Source: an uncultured Desulfobulbaceae bacterium
GTDB lineage: Bacteria > Desulfobacterota > Desulfobulbia > Desulfobulbales > Desulfobulbaceae
Assembly (NCBI GenBank): GCA_945787305.1
Contig: CALZIH010000051.1
Span: 1-15,226 of the forward strand
Length of the DNA stretch: 15,226 nucleotides
Direction: 5' to 3'
In this document: positions 7,144 through 14,986 of the stretch, one piece after another
Numbering within the stretch: position 1 is the stretch's first letter
How the letters are laid out: the number at the start of each line of letters is the position of its first letter
Made by a program: the position numbers and the translations under genes
Notes under the pieces: generated by a model
What the model was told of the DNA's origin: nothing
Seen by the model: the letters and a program-made list of their open reading frames with translations, nothing else
The model's database searches: none

Positions 7144-8496
7144 ATGCGAAAACTTTTTGGAACAGACGGTATACGCGGGGTCGCCAACATTTACCCCATG
7201 ACCTCGGAAATAGCCATGCAGATTGGCCGGGCAATTGCCTTTATCGTCAAGAACAACACCAAAGGACACCAGATCGTCATCGGCAAAGACACCCGTCTTT
7301 CCGGCTACATGATCGAAAATGCTCTTGCCGCCGGGATCTGCTCCATGGGAGTCAACGTGCAGATACTCGGCCCTGTACCTACTCCGGGTATAGCATTCAT
7401 TACAACATCGATGAGGGCCGATGCCGGCGTGGTGATTTCAGCCTCGCATAATCCCTTTCAGGACAATGGCATCAAAATATTTTCCAGTGACGGCTTCAAA
7501 CTGCCGGATGAAGTGGAAGCAGATATCGAAGATCTTATTTTTTCCCAGAAAATGGCTGCGTTGCGGCCAGTCGCTGACGAGGTAGGCAAGGCTTCCCGTA
7601 TTGACGATGCCAAGGGGCGCTATATCGTCTTTCTCAAAAACACCTTCCCCAAAAAATACACCCTGGATGATTTCCATATCGTCCTGGACTGTGCGCATGG
7701 AGCCACCTACAAGGTTGCACCTTATGTCTTTTCAGAGCTTGGCGCAAAGGTAACGACCATTGGCGTTGACCCGAACGGAAAGAATATCAACCACGATTGC
7801 GGCGCCCTGCATCCTGAAGTTATGGCAGAAAAGGTCAAGCAGTTAGGCGCAGATATCGGCCTGGCTCTTGACGGGGACGGTGATCGCTTGATTGTCTGTG
7901 ACGAACATGGCGAAATTGTTGATGGCGATAAAATCATGGCCATCTGTGCACAGGAACTGATGAGCCGGAGAAAATTAAAGAAAAAAACCTTGGTGGCTAC
8001 GGTCATGTCCAACATGGGCCTGGAAAAGGCTATGCAGGAAATGAAAGGGCAACTGGTACGAACCCAGGTCGGCGATCGTTATGTGGTCGAAACCATGCGA
8101 GCCAAAGGGTATAATTTCGGTGGTGAGCAGTCAGGTCACCTGGTCTTTCTGGATCACAACACTACTGGTGACGGCACCTTGGCCGGCCTTCAGCTGTTGG
8201 CCATTATGATCAAGAAAAAGAAACCGTTGTCGGAACTGGCAACCATTATGTCCACCTATCCACAGGTTCTGGAAAACGTACGGATGTCAAGCCGCATTGC
8301 ACCAGACCAGATCCCTGGCTTTCCGGAGGCACTCAAGGCTGCGGAAGAAAAACTTGGTACACAAGGTCGGATACTGGTACGCCCATCTGGTACCGAACCG
8401 GTAATCAGAGTCATGGCCGAGGGTGAGGATGAAAAAGAAATCTCGACCATTGCCCTGGAACTCTGCGATATCATCCGTCGGGCCGACAGAATATAG
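7144..8496 (+). CDS. glmM: Phosphoglucosamine mutase
   Basis: Converts glucosamine-6-phosphate to glucosamine-1-phosphate, the step before UDP-GlcNAc formation for peptidoglycan and LPS. The 450-residue length is typical. All alpha-D-phosphohexomutase signatures are present: the N-terminal KLFGTDGIRG (3-12), the phosphoserine loop ISASHNP with Ser101, the magnesium loop DGDGDR (243-248), the sugar-recognition segment GGEQSGH, and the phosphate-binding RPSGTEP (413-419). AGGA precedes the ATG at a normal distance. It follows cdaR by 76 bases. In other bacteria GlmM binds and inhibits CdaA, so co-location with cdaA-cdaR suggests c-di-AMP output is tied to cell-wall precursor supply here as well. 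Transcription ends at the stem-loop just downstream. Confidence 0.97.
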   Translation: MRKLFGTDGIRGVANIYPMTSEIAMQIGRAIAFIVKNNTKGHQIVIGKDTRLSGYMIENALAAGICSMGVNVQILGPVPTPGIAFITTSMRADAGVVISASHNPFQDNGIKIFSSDGFKLPDEVEADIEDLIFSQKMAALRPVADEVGKASRIDDAKGRYIVFLKNTFPKKYTLDDFHIVLDCAHGATYKVAPYVFSELGAKVTTIGVDPNGKNINHDCGALHPEVMAEKVKQLGADIGLALDGDGDRLIVCDEHGEIVDGDKIMAICAQELMSRRKLKKKTLVATVMSNMGLEKAMQEMKGQLVRTQVGDRYVVETMRAKGYNFGGEQSGHLVFLDHNTTGDGTLAGLQLLAIMIKKKKPLSELATIMSTYPQVLENVRMSSRIAPDQIPGFPEALKAAEEKLGTQGRILVRPSGTEPVIRVMAEGEDEKEISTIALELCDIIRRADRI

Positions 8497-8515
8497 AAAG
8501 AAAACAAAATTGGTA

Positions 8516-8548
8516 GGCTGAGGGGTTAGAGCATCTAAACCCTCAGCC
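8516..8548 (-). terminator. Stem-loop terminator between convergent glmM and aminotransferase genes
   Basis: Two 15-base arms (8516-8530 and 8534-8548) pair with a single G/A mismatch around a 3-base loop, and the outer nine pairs are the GC-rich GGCTGAGGG. Read on the minus strand, the stem is followed after five bases by a T-rich run (about 8510-8497), 27 bases past the aminotransferase stop. On the plus strand the flank is not T-rich, so it is a better terminator for the aminotransferase gene. The stem may still stop glmM transcripts or protect their 3' ends. Confidence 0.7.
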
Positions 8549-8574
8549 CCCTATATCAATACAACACCTCACTC

Positions 8575-9756
8575 CTATGCCCTGGCTTTATCCATTGCTC
8601 GTTTGAAGGCATCGGCTGAATTGGCTATTACCTCATCATCAACGCAGAAGGCTAAACGTATATAGCCGGGAGCGCCAAAACCACGTCCAGGCACGGCTAA
8701 TATCTTCTCCTCCTGCAGGATGCTGCAGAAGGCAACATCATCAATCGGGGTCTTGGGAAAAAGATAAAACGCACCTTTGGGCTTTACATAGTCAAAACCG
8801 GCGTCATCAAGCACCTTACAAAATATCTCCCTCCGGCGAGCATAGATAGAGCTATCCACGCTCACATCCTGCAATTGTTCAACCACCCGCTGCATTAATG
8901 CCGGGGCATTGACAAAACCAAGAATCCTGTTGGCCAGGGTCAAGGCATCAAGTAAGGCGTTCTTCTCTTTTATATCAGGATGAACTGCAATATAGCCAAT
9001 ACGTTCACCGGGAAGACTGAGGTCCTTGGAGTATGAGGATACAACAATGGAATTGGTCGTTGTCGCCATGATCGAGGGCACCTCGCAGTCATCATAAACG
9101 ATCTTGCGATACGGCTCATCGGAGACCAGATAGATGGGACGGCAAAACCGCTCTTCAGCGATATCCAAGATTTTCCCAAGCTGCATGAGGGATTCTGCCG
9201 AATACACCTGGCCCGTCGGGTTATTGGGGCTGTTTATCAGCACCGCCTTGGTTTTTTCTGTCAAGGCATCTTCAATGGCGGCGATATCCAGATTAAACTC
9301 CTCATCGGTGTTAACGACCTTTGTCACCCCGCCATGATTATCGACATAAAAATTATACTCGACAAAATAAGGTGCGAGGATAATCACTTCGTCACCGGGA
9401 TTCAATATCGATTTCATCACCACGTTCAGGCCGCCGGCAGCACCACAGGTCATGAGGATGTCGCCCTGGTCAAGCTCCACATTCTGCTCTGCTGATAATC
9501 TGCTTGCCAGGGTCTCCCTCACGTACGGGTACCCGCCGTTTGGCATATAGGCGTGTACCCCGGGCTTGTCATTTTCCGCCAATTCCTTCAAAATTTTAGA
9601 AAATTTTGCCGGCGGTGGAACATCCGGATTACCGAGGCTGAAATCAAAAACGTTATCAGCGCCAAATTCGGCTTTCATCCTCGCCCCTTCTTCAAACATT
9701 TTACGAATCCAGGATGATTTCTCGGCAAAAGCCTGCATTTTTTTTGCTACGGTCAT
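8575..9756 (-). CDS. PLP-dependent class I/II aminotransferase
   Basis: Fold-type I aminotransferase of the aspartate aminotransferase superfamily. Numbered from the first in-frame ATG (9774), the visible marks are DFSLGNPDVPPP (44-55), NSPNNPTG (181-188) for cofactor and substrate binding, the PLP-pyridine Asp219 in SDEPY, the Schiff-base Lys250 in SYSKDLSLPGERIGY, and a C-terminal Arg in YIRLAFC that should bind the substrate carboxylate. The donor amino acid cannot be told from sequence. The start is set at 9756 because GAGGA (9765-9761) lies just upstream, while the ATG at 9774 lacks a ribosome binding site; the earlier start would add six residues. It lies 106 bases after the djlA-like gene on the same strand, with a promoter-like sequence between them, so it may be transcribed separately. 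Confidence 0.93.
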   Translation of the reverse strand: MTVAKKMQAFAEKSSWIRKMFEEGARMKAEFGADNVFDFSLGNPDVPPPAKFSKILKELAENDKPGVHAYMPNGGYPYVRETLASRLSAEQNVELDQGDILMTCGAAGGLNVVMKSILNPGDEVIILAPYFVEYNFYVDNHGGVTKVVNTDEEFNLDIAAIEDALTEKTKAVLINSPNNPTGQVYSAESLMQLGKILDIAEERFCRPIYLVSDEPYRKIVYDDCEVPSIMATTTNSIVVSSYSKDLSLPGERIGYIAVHPDIKEKNALLDALTLANRILGFVNAPALMQRVVEQLQDVSVDSSIYARRREIFCKVLDDAGFDYVKPKGAFYLFPKTPIDDVAFCSILQEEKILAVPGRGFGAPGYIRLAFCVDDEVIANSADAFKRAMDKARA

Positions 9757-9760
9757 TTTT

Positions 9761-9765
9761 TCCTC
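9761..9765 (-). promoter_or_regulatory. Ribosome binding site deciding the aminotransferase start
   Basis: GAGGA on the minus strand ends 4 bases before the ATG at 9756. The ATG at 9774 has only pyrimidine-rich sequence (TCTACTTGT) in front of it. Confidence 0.6.
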
Positions 9766-9783
9766 GTCATACAAGTAGACATT

Positions 9784-9819
9784 AATAACAAGCTATATAA
9801 TTGGACGCAGATTGTTATT
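9784..9819. repeat. 8-base inverted repeat in the aminotransferase leader
   Basis: AATAACAA (9784-9791) and its exact reverse complement TTGTTATT (9812-9819) are separated by 20 bases. The pair lies just downstream of a promoter-like sequence at 9831-9860 and upstream of the start codon. It could be an operator or a weak mRNA stem. AT-rich arms of this length can also arise by chance. Confidence 0.3.
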
Positions 9820-9830
9820 TTCCCCTGCGC

Positions 9831-9860
9831 AATATACGTACTCAACAGTTCAGCATTCAA
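9831..9860 (-). promoter_or_regulatory. Candidate sigma-70-type promoter for the aminotransferase
   Basis: On the minus strand, TTGAAT (9860-9855) and TATATT (9836-9831) are 18 bases apart. Transcription would start near 9824, giving a leader of roughly 70 bases. This would separate the aminotransferase from the hsp20-lon-ftsY-djlA unit, although no terminator is seen after the djlA-like gene. The evidence is sequence resemblance only. Confidence 0.4.
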
Positions 9861-9862
9861 CC

Positions 9863-10702
9863 TTACTTTCCATTATATTTCTTTTTGAAATATTCGTATG
9901 CAGCGTTGATATCCTTCATCTTCTCTTCGGCAACACCTTTAAACTCCTCACCAAGATGGGCCACCTTATCGGGATGGTACTGCATGGAGAGTTTCCGGTA
10001 GGCTTTTTTGATGGCCTCAAAGTTCTCTCCGTTCTCAAGACCGAGTACGGCATAGAAACGCTCTCCCGACTGCACAGCAGTGGCTGTTGCCTGCTGCTGC
10101 CGATACATATATTTTGCCTCTATCGTTCGCAGATCATAGGAAGAGATCTGAAGAAAGGCGGCAACTTTCCTGGCAAGGTCGACCTCACCTTGGATGACCG
10201 GCTGTTTAGTATAAATGATCTGATAAATCAACTCCAACAGGATCAGGCGAGGCTCATAAGCAAAACTGCTCCTGAATTCCTCCAACAGTTCATCCATACT
10301 CGCCTCGGTATCCCGGGCATCCTTGATCAACTGCTTGACCCAGTACATCTGGTCCTGGTTATAGTGCAGGCTATACTGAAAAAAATTGGTCATGGTCGCC
10401 AGTTCGGCCTTGGAAAAATGTCCATCAGACTGGGCGATTTTTACCAGGATATGTACCAGCAGGTAAACAAAACGCTTATGCGTTTCAGTTTGCGAGGCCT
10501 CGTAGGTTGAGACCCGACGTTGGACATAATAGGAAAACCCGTAAAAGGCGGCGAGTAAAAGAAAAAAGCCCAGTAAACCGGCAAAGAAGAGGAAACCGAG
10601 AAAATTCATCAAGGCTGGTGCACCGCCCGTTACGAGGAGAAGCATGCCAATAATAAGGAGGCAGCCTCCGCAACCGGGTTGATTATGTTGTCGATATTCC
10701 AT
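9863..10702 (-). CDS. DjlA-like membrane J-domain protein (TerB domain plus DnaJ domain)
   Basis: A 279-residue membrane-anchored co-chaperone that would recruit and stimulate DnaK at the inner membrane. The N-terminus holds two adjacent hydrophobic segments (about 14-28 and 33-58) after a Cys/Gly-rich start (PGCGGC). A TerB/DjlA-type helical domain follows at about 75-185, with VKIAQSDGHFSKAE as its clearest match. A C-terminal J domain at about 215-279 carries YHPDK (His243, Pro244, Asp245). This TM-TerB-J order is that of E. coli DjlA, except that DjlA has one membrane helix and here there seem to be two, or a hairpin. The gene follows ftsY by 34 bases. No good Shine-Dalgarno is seen before the ATG. 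It is the last member of the hsp20-lon-ftsY-djlA unit. Confidence 0.85.
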   Translation of the reverse strand: MEYRQHNQPGCGGCLLIIGMLLLVTGGAPALMNFLGFLFFAGLLGFFLLLAAFYGFSYYVQRRVSTYEASQTETHKRFVYLLVHILVKIAQSDGHFSKAELATMTNFFQYSLHYNQDQMYWVKQLIKDARDTEASMDELLEEFRSSFAYEPRLILLELIYQIIYTKQPVIQGEVDLARKVAAFLQISSYDLRTIEAKYMYRQQQATATAVQSGERFYAVLGLENGENFEAIKKAYRKLSMQYHPDKVAHLGEEFKGVAEEKMKDINAAYEYFKKKYNGK

Positions 10703-10736
10703 CAGGCAGGATTGGGTTGAAAAATATGGTCAGGAA

Positions 10737-12017
10737 TCAGGCGTTGGTGGCAGGTAACTCTGCAGATTCATCAGCAAAAAGGGCATCAACAAACTCTCTA
10801 GCATTGAAATCCCGCAGATCATCCATCTGCTCTCCAATGCCGATAAAACGAACCGGAATACCCAACTCACGGCAGACATTGGCCACAATGCCACCTTTGG
10901 CCGTGCCATCAAGTTTGGTCAGGGCAAGACCACTGACATCGACAGCCGCATGAAAGAGTTTTGCCTGGGATATACCGTTCTGTCCAGTTGTTGCATCAAG
11001 AACCAAAAGCACCTCATGGGGCGCACCTGCCATTTTTTTACCGATCACCCGTTTGATTTTCTTCAACTCTTCCATCAGGTTGGTGCTGGTATGCAGACGA
11101 CCGGCAGTATCTATGAGAATCACGTCAAAATTATGGGCTTTGCCGTATGCAAGCCCGTCAAAGACAACCGACGAGGGATCGGAACCCGGCTCTTTGGCGA
11201 TAACCTCTACCCCGACCCGGTCACCCCATATCTTCAGCTGATCAATAGCTGCTGCCCGAAACGTATCGGCTGCCAGCAGGAGCACTGACTGGCCGGACTG
11301 TTTGAACTTATTTGCAACCTTACCGATGGTGGTGGTTTTCCCAACCCCGTTGACACCGACCACCATGATCACAAAGGGTCCTGAATCCGGCATAACAAGT
11401 TCCGCTGCCTGGTCCGATTGGCGGAGAAAGGAGAGAATTTTATCTCGCAATACCTCTTTTAGGGCCTGCGGGTCACTGAGTTCATTCCGCTTTACCAGTT
11501 TACGGGCGCTATCCAGCAATTCCTGGGTGGTTACCACTCCAAGGTCTGAGGTGATCAGGATCTCTTCGAGATCATCAAGGAGTTCTTCATCGATCTCCCT
11601 TTTACCGAGAAAAACGGAATCCAGTCGATGCAGCAGCCCGTGCCTGGTCTTTCCCAGACGTTCCTGCAGACGTTTAAACAGGGATTTTTCCTTCACCTGT
11701 TCAGGTGACGACGGAATTTCAATCGTCTCCTCAGTTGGCTTTTCGTTTTCCTGCTCTATATCCTCAAACACTTCCGTGCTTGGTGTTTCGACTACCGGTT
11801 CAGGAGGCACAGGTGGCTGTTGAACATCTTCCGCCTGTTCCTGGGCCTGCTGCACACCCTCTGCAGCAGCAAGTTGTTGAGAATCAAGCTCAACAGCAGC
11901 ACGCTGTTCCTCTACCGGCTGTTGTTCTAACCGACCATCTTGGTCAATAGTCGTCTGTTCAACTTTCTCTTCGCTCTTTTCATCTTTGGTAAACTTCTTT
12001 TTAAACCAACCAAGCAT
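10737..12017 (-). CDS. ftsY: Signal recognition particle receptor FtsY
   Basis: SRP receptor GTPase that delivers ribosome-nascent chain complexes to the Sec translocon. The 426 residues comprise a short amphipathic start (MLGWFKKKF), a Glu/Gln/Pro-rich low-complexity A domain (about 12-110) that is typical of proteobacterial FtsY, a helical N domain (about 115-200) and the GTPase G domain. Visible GTPase motifs are the G1 loop GVNGVGKT (221-228), AADTFRAAA (249-257), DTAGR (303-307), TKLD (367-370) and the closing GIGEQMDDLRDF (393-404). Its ATG overlaps the stop codon of lon by one base (TAATG), which implies translational coupling. A shared lon-ftsY message would raise SRP receptor together with a stress protease. 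No missing or unusual catalytic residue is seen. Confidence 0.97.
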   Translation of the reverse strand: MLGWFKKKFTKDEKSEEKVEQTTIDQDGRLEQQPVEEQRAAVELDSQQLAAAEGVQQAQEQAEDVQQPPVPPEPVVETPSTEVFEDIEQENEKPTEETIEIPSSPEQVKEKSLFKRLQERLGKTRHGLLHRLDSVFLGKREIDEELLDDLEEILITSDLGVVTTQELLDSARKLVKRNELSDPQALKEVLRDKILSFLRQSDQAAELVMPDSGPFVIMVVGVNGVGKTTTIGKVANKFKQSGQSVLLLAADTFRAAAIDQLKIWGDRVGVEVIAKEPGSDPSSVVFDGLAYGKAHNFDVILIDTAGRLHTSTNLMEELKKIKRVIGKKMAGAPHEVLLVLDATTGQNGISQAKLFHAAVDVSGLALTKLDGTAKGGIVANVCRELGIPVRFIGIGEQMDDLRDFNAREFVDALFADESAELPATNA

Positions 12018-14389
12018 TACTTATCCGCCCCTTTTTCCAAGGCAAACTCCAATGCCTCCTCAATTGTATGGGGATAATGAAAGATAACGCCTTCCCGTAC
12101 ATCCTCAGGTATTTCCAACACATCCTTTTCATTGAGTACCGGCAGAATCAGCTCCCGAATCCCGGCCCGAAGCGCAGCCAAAACTTTTTCCGCGATTCCG
12201 CCCACCGGCAGCACATCGCCGCGCAGGGTGATTTCGCCGGTCATCGCCACATCCTGGCGAACAGCTTTACCGGTAATCACTGACACCAACGAGTTGACCA
12301 TGGCCACTCCGGCCGATGGGCCATCTTTTGGTATTGCTCCCTCGGGGACATGGACATGAAGATCGGTTGCGGAAAACACATCTTCGTCAATGTTCAACTC
12401 CTTGGCATGGGAACGGATGTAGGTAAGTGCTGCTGTAGCCGATTCCTTCATTACATCGCCAAGTTTTCCGGTCAACGTTAAGCCGCCCCTGCCCTTCATG
12501 CTCGACGTCTCGATAAACAAAATCTGTCCACCCACAGGGGTCCAGGCAAGACCCGTGGCAAGACCCGGCCCCCAGGTCCTGGCCTTCATTTCCGGGAAGA
12601 AACGGATAGGTCCAAGAAAATCATGCAGGTCATCCGGCATTACTACCCGTTTATCCGTTCGCCCTCGAGCAATCTCAGCTGCAACGCCGCGACAAACCGC
12701 GGCAATTTGCCGTTCAAGATTACGAACACCAGCTTCCCTCGTATAGGAGCGACTCAAAGCGACCATGGTTTCTTCCGGAATATCAAGATCATCTTCGCTC
12801 AGAGCATGGGCCTCAAGCTGCTTACCCAAAAGATGCCTCCGGGCGATGGCGACCTTTTCCTGCTCGGTGTATCCGGAAAGATCTACGATCTCCATGCGGT
12901 CCCTTAGCGGGCCGGGGATAGTATCGAGTACGTTAGCAGTGGCAATAAACATCACCCTGGAAAGGTCGAACTCAATATCCAAGTAATGATCGGTAAAGGT
13001 AAAGTTCTGTTCCGGATCGAGGACCTCGAGCAGAGCTGAAGAAGGGTCGCCGCGAAAATCGCTGCCAAGTTTATCCACCTCATCAAGGAGAAAAACCGGG
13101 TTATTTGAACCCGCCTTTTTCAAGCTCTGGATAATTCGTCCCGGCAAAGCTCCGATATAGGTACGTCGATGTCCACGAATCTCTGCCTCATCGCGCATGC
13201 CACCCAGGGCCATGCGGACGAACTTTCGGTTCATGGTCCTGGCAATGGATTGCCCAAGCGAGGTTTTACCCACACCGGGAGGGCCGGCAAAACAGAGGAT
13301 AGGCCCATGCATATCATCCTTTAATTTGCGAACCGCCAGAAACTCAAGAATACGTTTTTTAATCTTGTGCAAACCGTAATGATCACGATCAAGATCCTTT
13401 TCCGCCAGATCAAGATCAAGGGTATCAATGGTGGAATCCATCCAGGGCAGATCAAGGATCCAGTCAATATAGTTTCGGGAAACCGTATATTCGGGTGAAG
13501 ATGGAGAAATACGCTCCAGACGGCCCAACTCTTTTTCAACAACCTTTTCTGCCTCGGGGCTGAGCTTCTTTTCTGCTATCCTTTCACGAAGCTCCTTCAC
13601 CTCTACCTTATCTTCGTCTCCTTCCCCCAACTCTTTGCGGATAGCCTTAAGCTGTTGTCGAAGAAAGAACTCCCGTTGTTTCCCGTCCATATCTTTTTTA
13701 ATGGACTCCTGCAGCTCCTGGCTCATCTCCACCGTTTCAAGCCGCTTGGTCAACTCGCGGGCGACCCGGTGCAGCAGCTCATCAACATCCAGCAGCTCGA
13801 GAATTTCCTGTTCGTCGGCAATTTTAAGATTGAGCTGCGAACTGACAAGAAAAGCAATATGAAAAGGATCGGCCAGGGCATTTACCGTGGTCGCCATTTC
13901 CTGAGGCAACTGGGTCAGTTTAACCAGCTTCAGAAACTGATTACGAACATTGAGAATCAAGGCCTCGATTTTTTTATCTTCAACCACCACCATGGGAATT
14001 TCTTGTACCTTTGCCTTCAGGTAGGGTTCCGTTTCTATATACTCGACAGTCTCAATCTTTTTGGTTCCACTGACCAGAACCTGGTAATACCCCTCTTCCG
14101 CCTTAGTCAACTTATGGATATATCCAACCACCCCTGTCCCGTAGAGGTCCTTGGGAGTGATGTCGTCTTTACCGCTCTTTTCAATCCGACTGGGAACCAA
14201 CCCAATCATCCGATCACCGAGCAGGGCATCGTCTATCAATTTTTTAGAGGAGTCGCTTCCTATTTGCAAGGGAAAGCCCATGCCGGGATAAAAAACAAAA
14301 CCATGTAAAGGAAGAATCGACAGGATTTCAGGAACCTGCAGGGTTAAGGGATCGACTTGCTTTTCTTTTACTTTTTCTTCACTGGCCAT
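12017..14389 (-). CDS. lon: ATP-dependent protease Lon (endopeptidase La)
   Basis: Cytoplasmic AAA+ serine protease that degrades misfolded and regulatory proteins. The 790 residues match bacterial LonA layout: a substrate-binding LAN domain (about 22-215), a helical linker with coiled-coil character (about 215-320), an AAA+ ATPase with Walker A GPPGVGKT (369-376) and Walker B FLLDEVD (433-439), and the protease domain with catalytic Ser692 in PKDGPSAGV and Lys735 in GGIAEKVLAA. The 43-residue Ser-Lys spacing equals that in E. coli Lon. There is no N-terminal membrane insertion, so it is not LonB. GGAG lies 8 bases before the ATG, within the end of hsp20, whose stop codon is only 3 bases away. 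Its stop overlaps the ftsY start by one base. Confidence 0.98.
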   Translation of the reverse strand: MASEEKVKEKQVDPLTLQVPEILSILPLHGFVFYPGMGFPLQIGSDSSKKLIDDALLGDRMIGLVPSRIEKSGKDDITPKDLYGTGVVGYIHKLTKAEEGYYQVLVSGTKKIETVEYIETEPYLKAKVQEIPMVVVEDKKIEALILNVRNQFLKLVKLTQLPQEMATTVNALADPFHIAFLVSSQLNLKIADEQEILELLDVDELLHRVARELTKRLETVEMSQELQESIKKDMDGKQREFFLRQQLKAIRKELGEGDEDKVEVKELRERIAEKKLSPEAEKVVEKELGRLERISPSSPEYTVSRNYIDWILDLPWMDSTIDTLDLDLAEKDLDRDHYGLHKIKKRILEFLAVRKLKDDMHGPILCFAGPPGVGKTSLGQSIARTMNRKFVRMALGGMRDEAEIRGHRRTYIGALPGRIIQSLKKAGSNNPVFLLDEVDKLGSDFRGDPSSALLEVLDPEQNFTFTDHYLDIEFDLSRVMFIATANVLDTIPGPLRDRMEIVDLSGYTEQEKVAIARRHLLGKQLEAHALSEDDLDIPEETMVALSRSYTREAGVRNLERQIAAVCRGVAAEIARGRTDKRVVMPDDLHDFLGPIRFFPEMKARTWGPGLATGLAWTPVGGQILFIETSSMKGRGGLTLTGKLGDVMKESATAALTYIRSHAKELNIDEDVFSATDLHVHVPEGAIPKDGPSAGVAMVNSLVSVITGKAVRQDVAMTGEITLRGDVLPVGGIAEKVLAALRAGIRELILPVLNEKDVLEIPEDVREGVIFHYPHTIEEALEFALEKGADK

Positions 14390-14392
14390 ATC

Positions 14393-14836
14393 TTATTCTC
14401 CTTCATGCACCTGAATCTGGATCCTGCCTTTCTTCTGTCTTTTCGGGAGGGTTATCATCAGGATTCCATCGGAATACGAAGAATCAGCTTGATCAACATC
14501 CACCACAGAGGGCAAAGAGACTGTACGTTCAAATCGGCCAAATTCTATTTCCAGCTGATGGACACAGGCAATGGACCCCTGGGCCGGCAACTGCCGATTC
14601 CCACTGACCCGGAGTTGGTGTTCCCCAGCAACCACTTCCAGGGTTCCAGGTTCAACGCCGGCCAGATCAAAATAAATATAAACCTCTGTCTCCGCCTCAT
14701 AAATGTCTGCAGGAGGCTGCCAACGACTGCTCCCCATGGGCATCATCCGCCCCAGAGACATATTGCGCAACATACGGCCGGTCTGCTGCTGCATCTCTTC
14801 GAGTTCTTGAAAGATTTTTTTGCTGAAACGATCCAT
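14393..14836 (-). CDS. Small heat shock protein, Hsp20/alpha-crystallin family
   Basis: ATP-independent holdase that binds unfolding proteins. With the ATG at 14836 it has 147 residues: a Met-rich N-terminal arm, an alpha-crystallin domain from about WQPPADIYEAE to LMITLPKRQ, and a C-terminal tail with the IXI oligomerisation motif as IQI in GRIQIQVHEGE. The conserved alpha-crystallin signature near the end of the domain appears as SDGILMITLPKR. The start is chosen because GAGG lies 5 bases before this ATG. A TTG at 14893 opens the same frame, but an AGGAAGG abuts it with no spacer, and the extra 19 residues are unlike the usual N-terminus. It heads a unit with lon 3 bases downstream, so a holdase and a protease are co-expressed. 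Confidence 0.92.
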   Translation of the reverse strand: MDRFSKKIFQELEEMQQQTGRMLRNMSLGRMMPMGSSRWQPPADIYEAETEVYIYFDLAGVEPGTLEVVAGEHQLRVSGNRQLPAQGSIACVHQLEIEFGRFERTVSLPSVVDVDQADSSYSDGILMITLPKRQKKGRIQIQVHEGE

Positions 14837-14841
14837 TGCAT

Positions 14842-14845
14842 CCTC
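14842..14845 (-). promoter_or_regulatory. Ribosome binding site deciding the hsp20 start
   Basis: GAGG on the minus strand is 5 bases before the ATG at 14836. It supports that start over the TTG at 14893, and places the GC-rich hairpin at 14857-14880 in the untranslated leader. Confidence 0.5.
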
Positions 14846-14856
14846 GTTGGTGCTGC

Positions 14857-14880
14857 GCCGGGCCGCTATCGCGGCCTGGC
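14857..14880 (-). promoter_or_regulatory. GC-rich hairpin in the presumed hsp20 leader
   Basis: The minus-strand RNA would fold GGCCGC and GCGGCC around a GATA loop, extended beyond an A/C mismatch by three more GC pairs. It ends 11 bases before the GAGG site of hsp20. It does not cover the ribosome binding site itself. It could be a leader element affecting translation or stability, or merely Ala/Arg codons if the gene starts at the upstream TTG (14893). Confidence 0.35.
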
Positions 14881-14919
14881 TGGTGATGATCAACCTTCCT
14901 GTTTTGAGTATGAATAAGC

Positions 14920-14949
14920 ACTATAACGTTTCTTGCAAATATTTATCAA
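14920..14949 (-). promoter_or_regulatory. Candidate promoter for the hsp20-lon-ftsY-djlA unit
   Basis: On the minus strand, TTGATA (14949-14944) and TATAGT (14925-14920) each match the sigma-70 consensus at five of six positions and are 18 bases apart. Transcription would begin near 14913 and leave a leader of about 77 bases before the ATG at 14836. No sigma-32-type pair (CTTGAA with CCCCAT) or CIRCE repeat was found nearby. Confidence 0.5.
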
Positions 14950-14986
14950 CAAAAACAGCAAGAAAAACGAGCAATACAGCCGTTCT

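Noticed and set aside
9812..10510. 232-codon plus-strand open frame opposite the djlA-like gene
   Set aside because: The minus strand encodes clear TerB and J domains; the plus frame shows no family features.
13655..14308. 217-codon plus-strand open frame opposite lon
   Set aside because: It is antisense to the conserved Lon N-terminal domain, has no recognisable motif and no ribosome binding site; lon is certain.
14357..14917. 186-codon plus-strand open frame opposite hsp20
   Set aside because: The minus strand encodes an unmistakable alpha-crystallin domain with an IXI tail.
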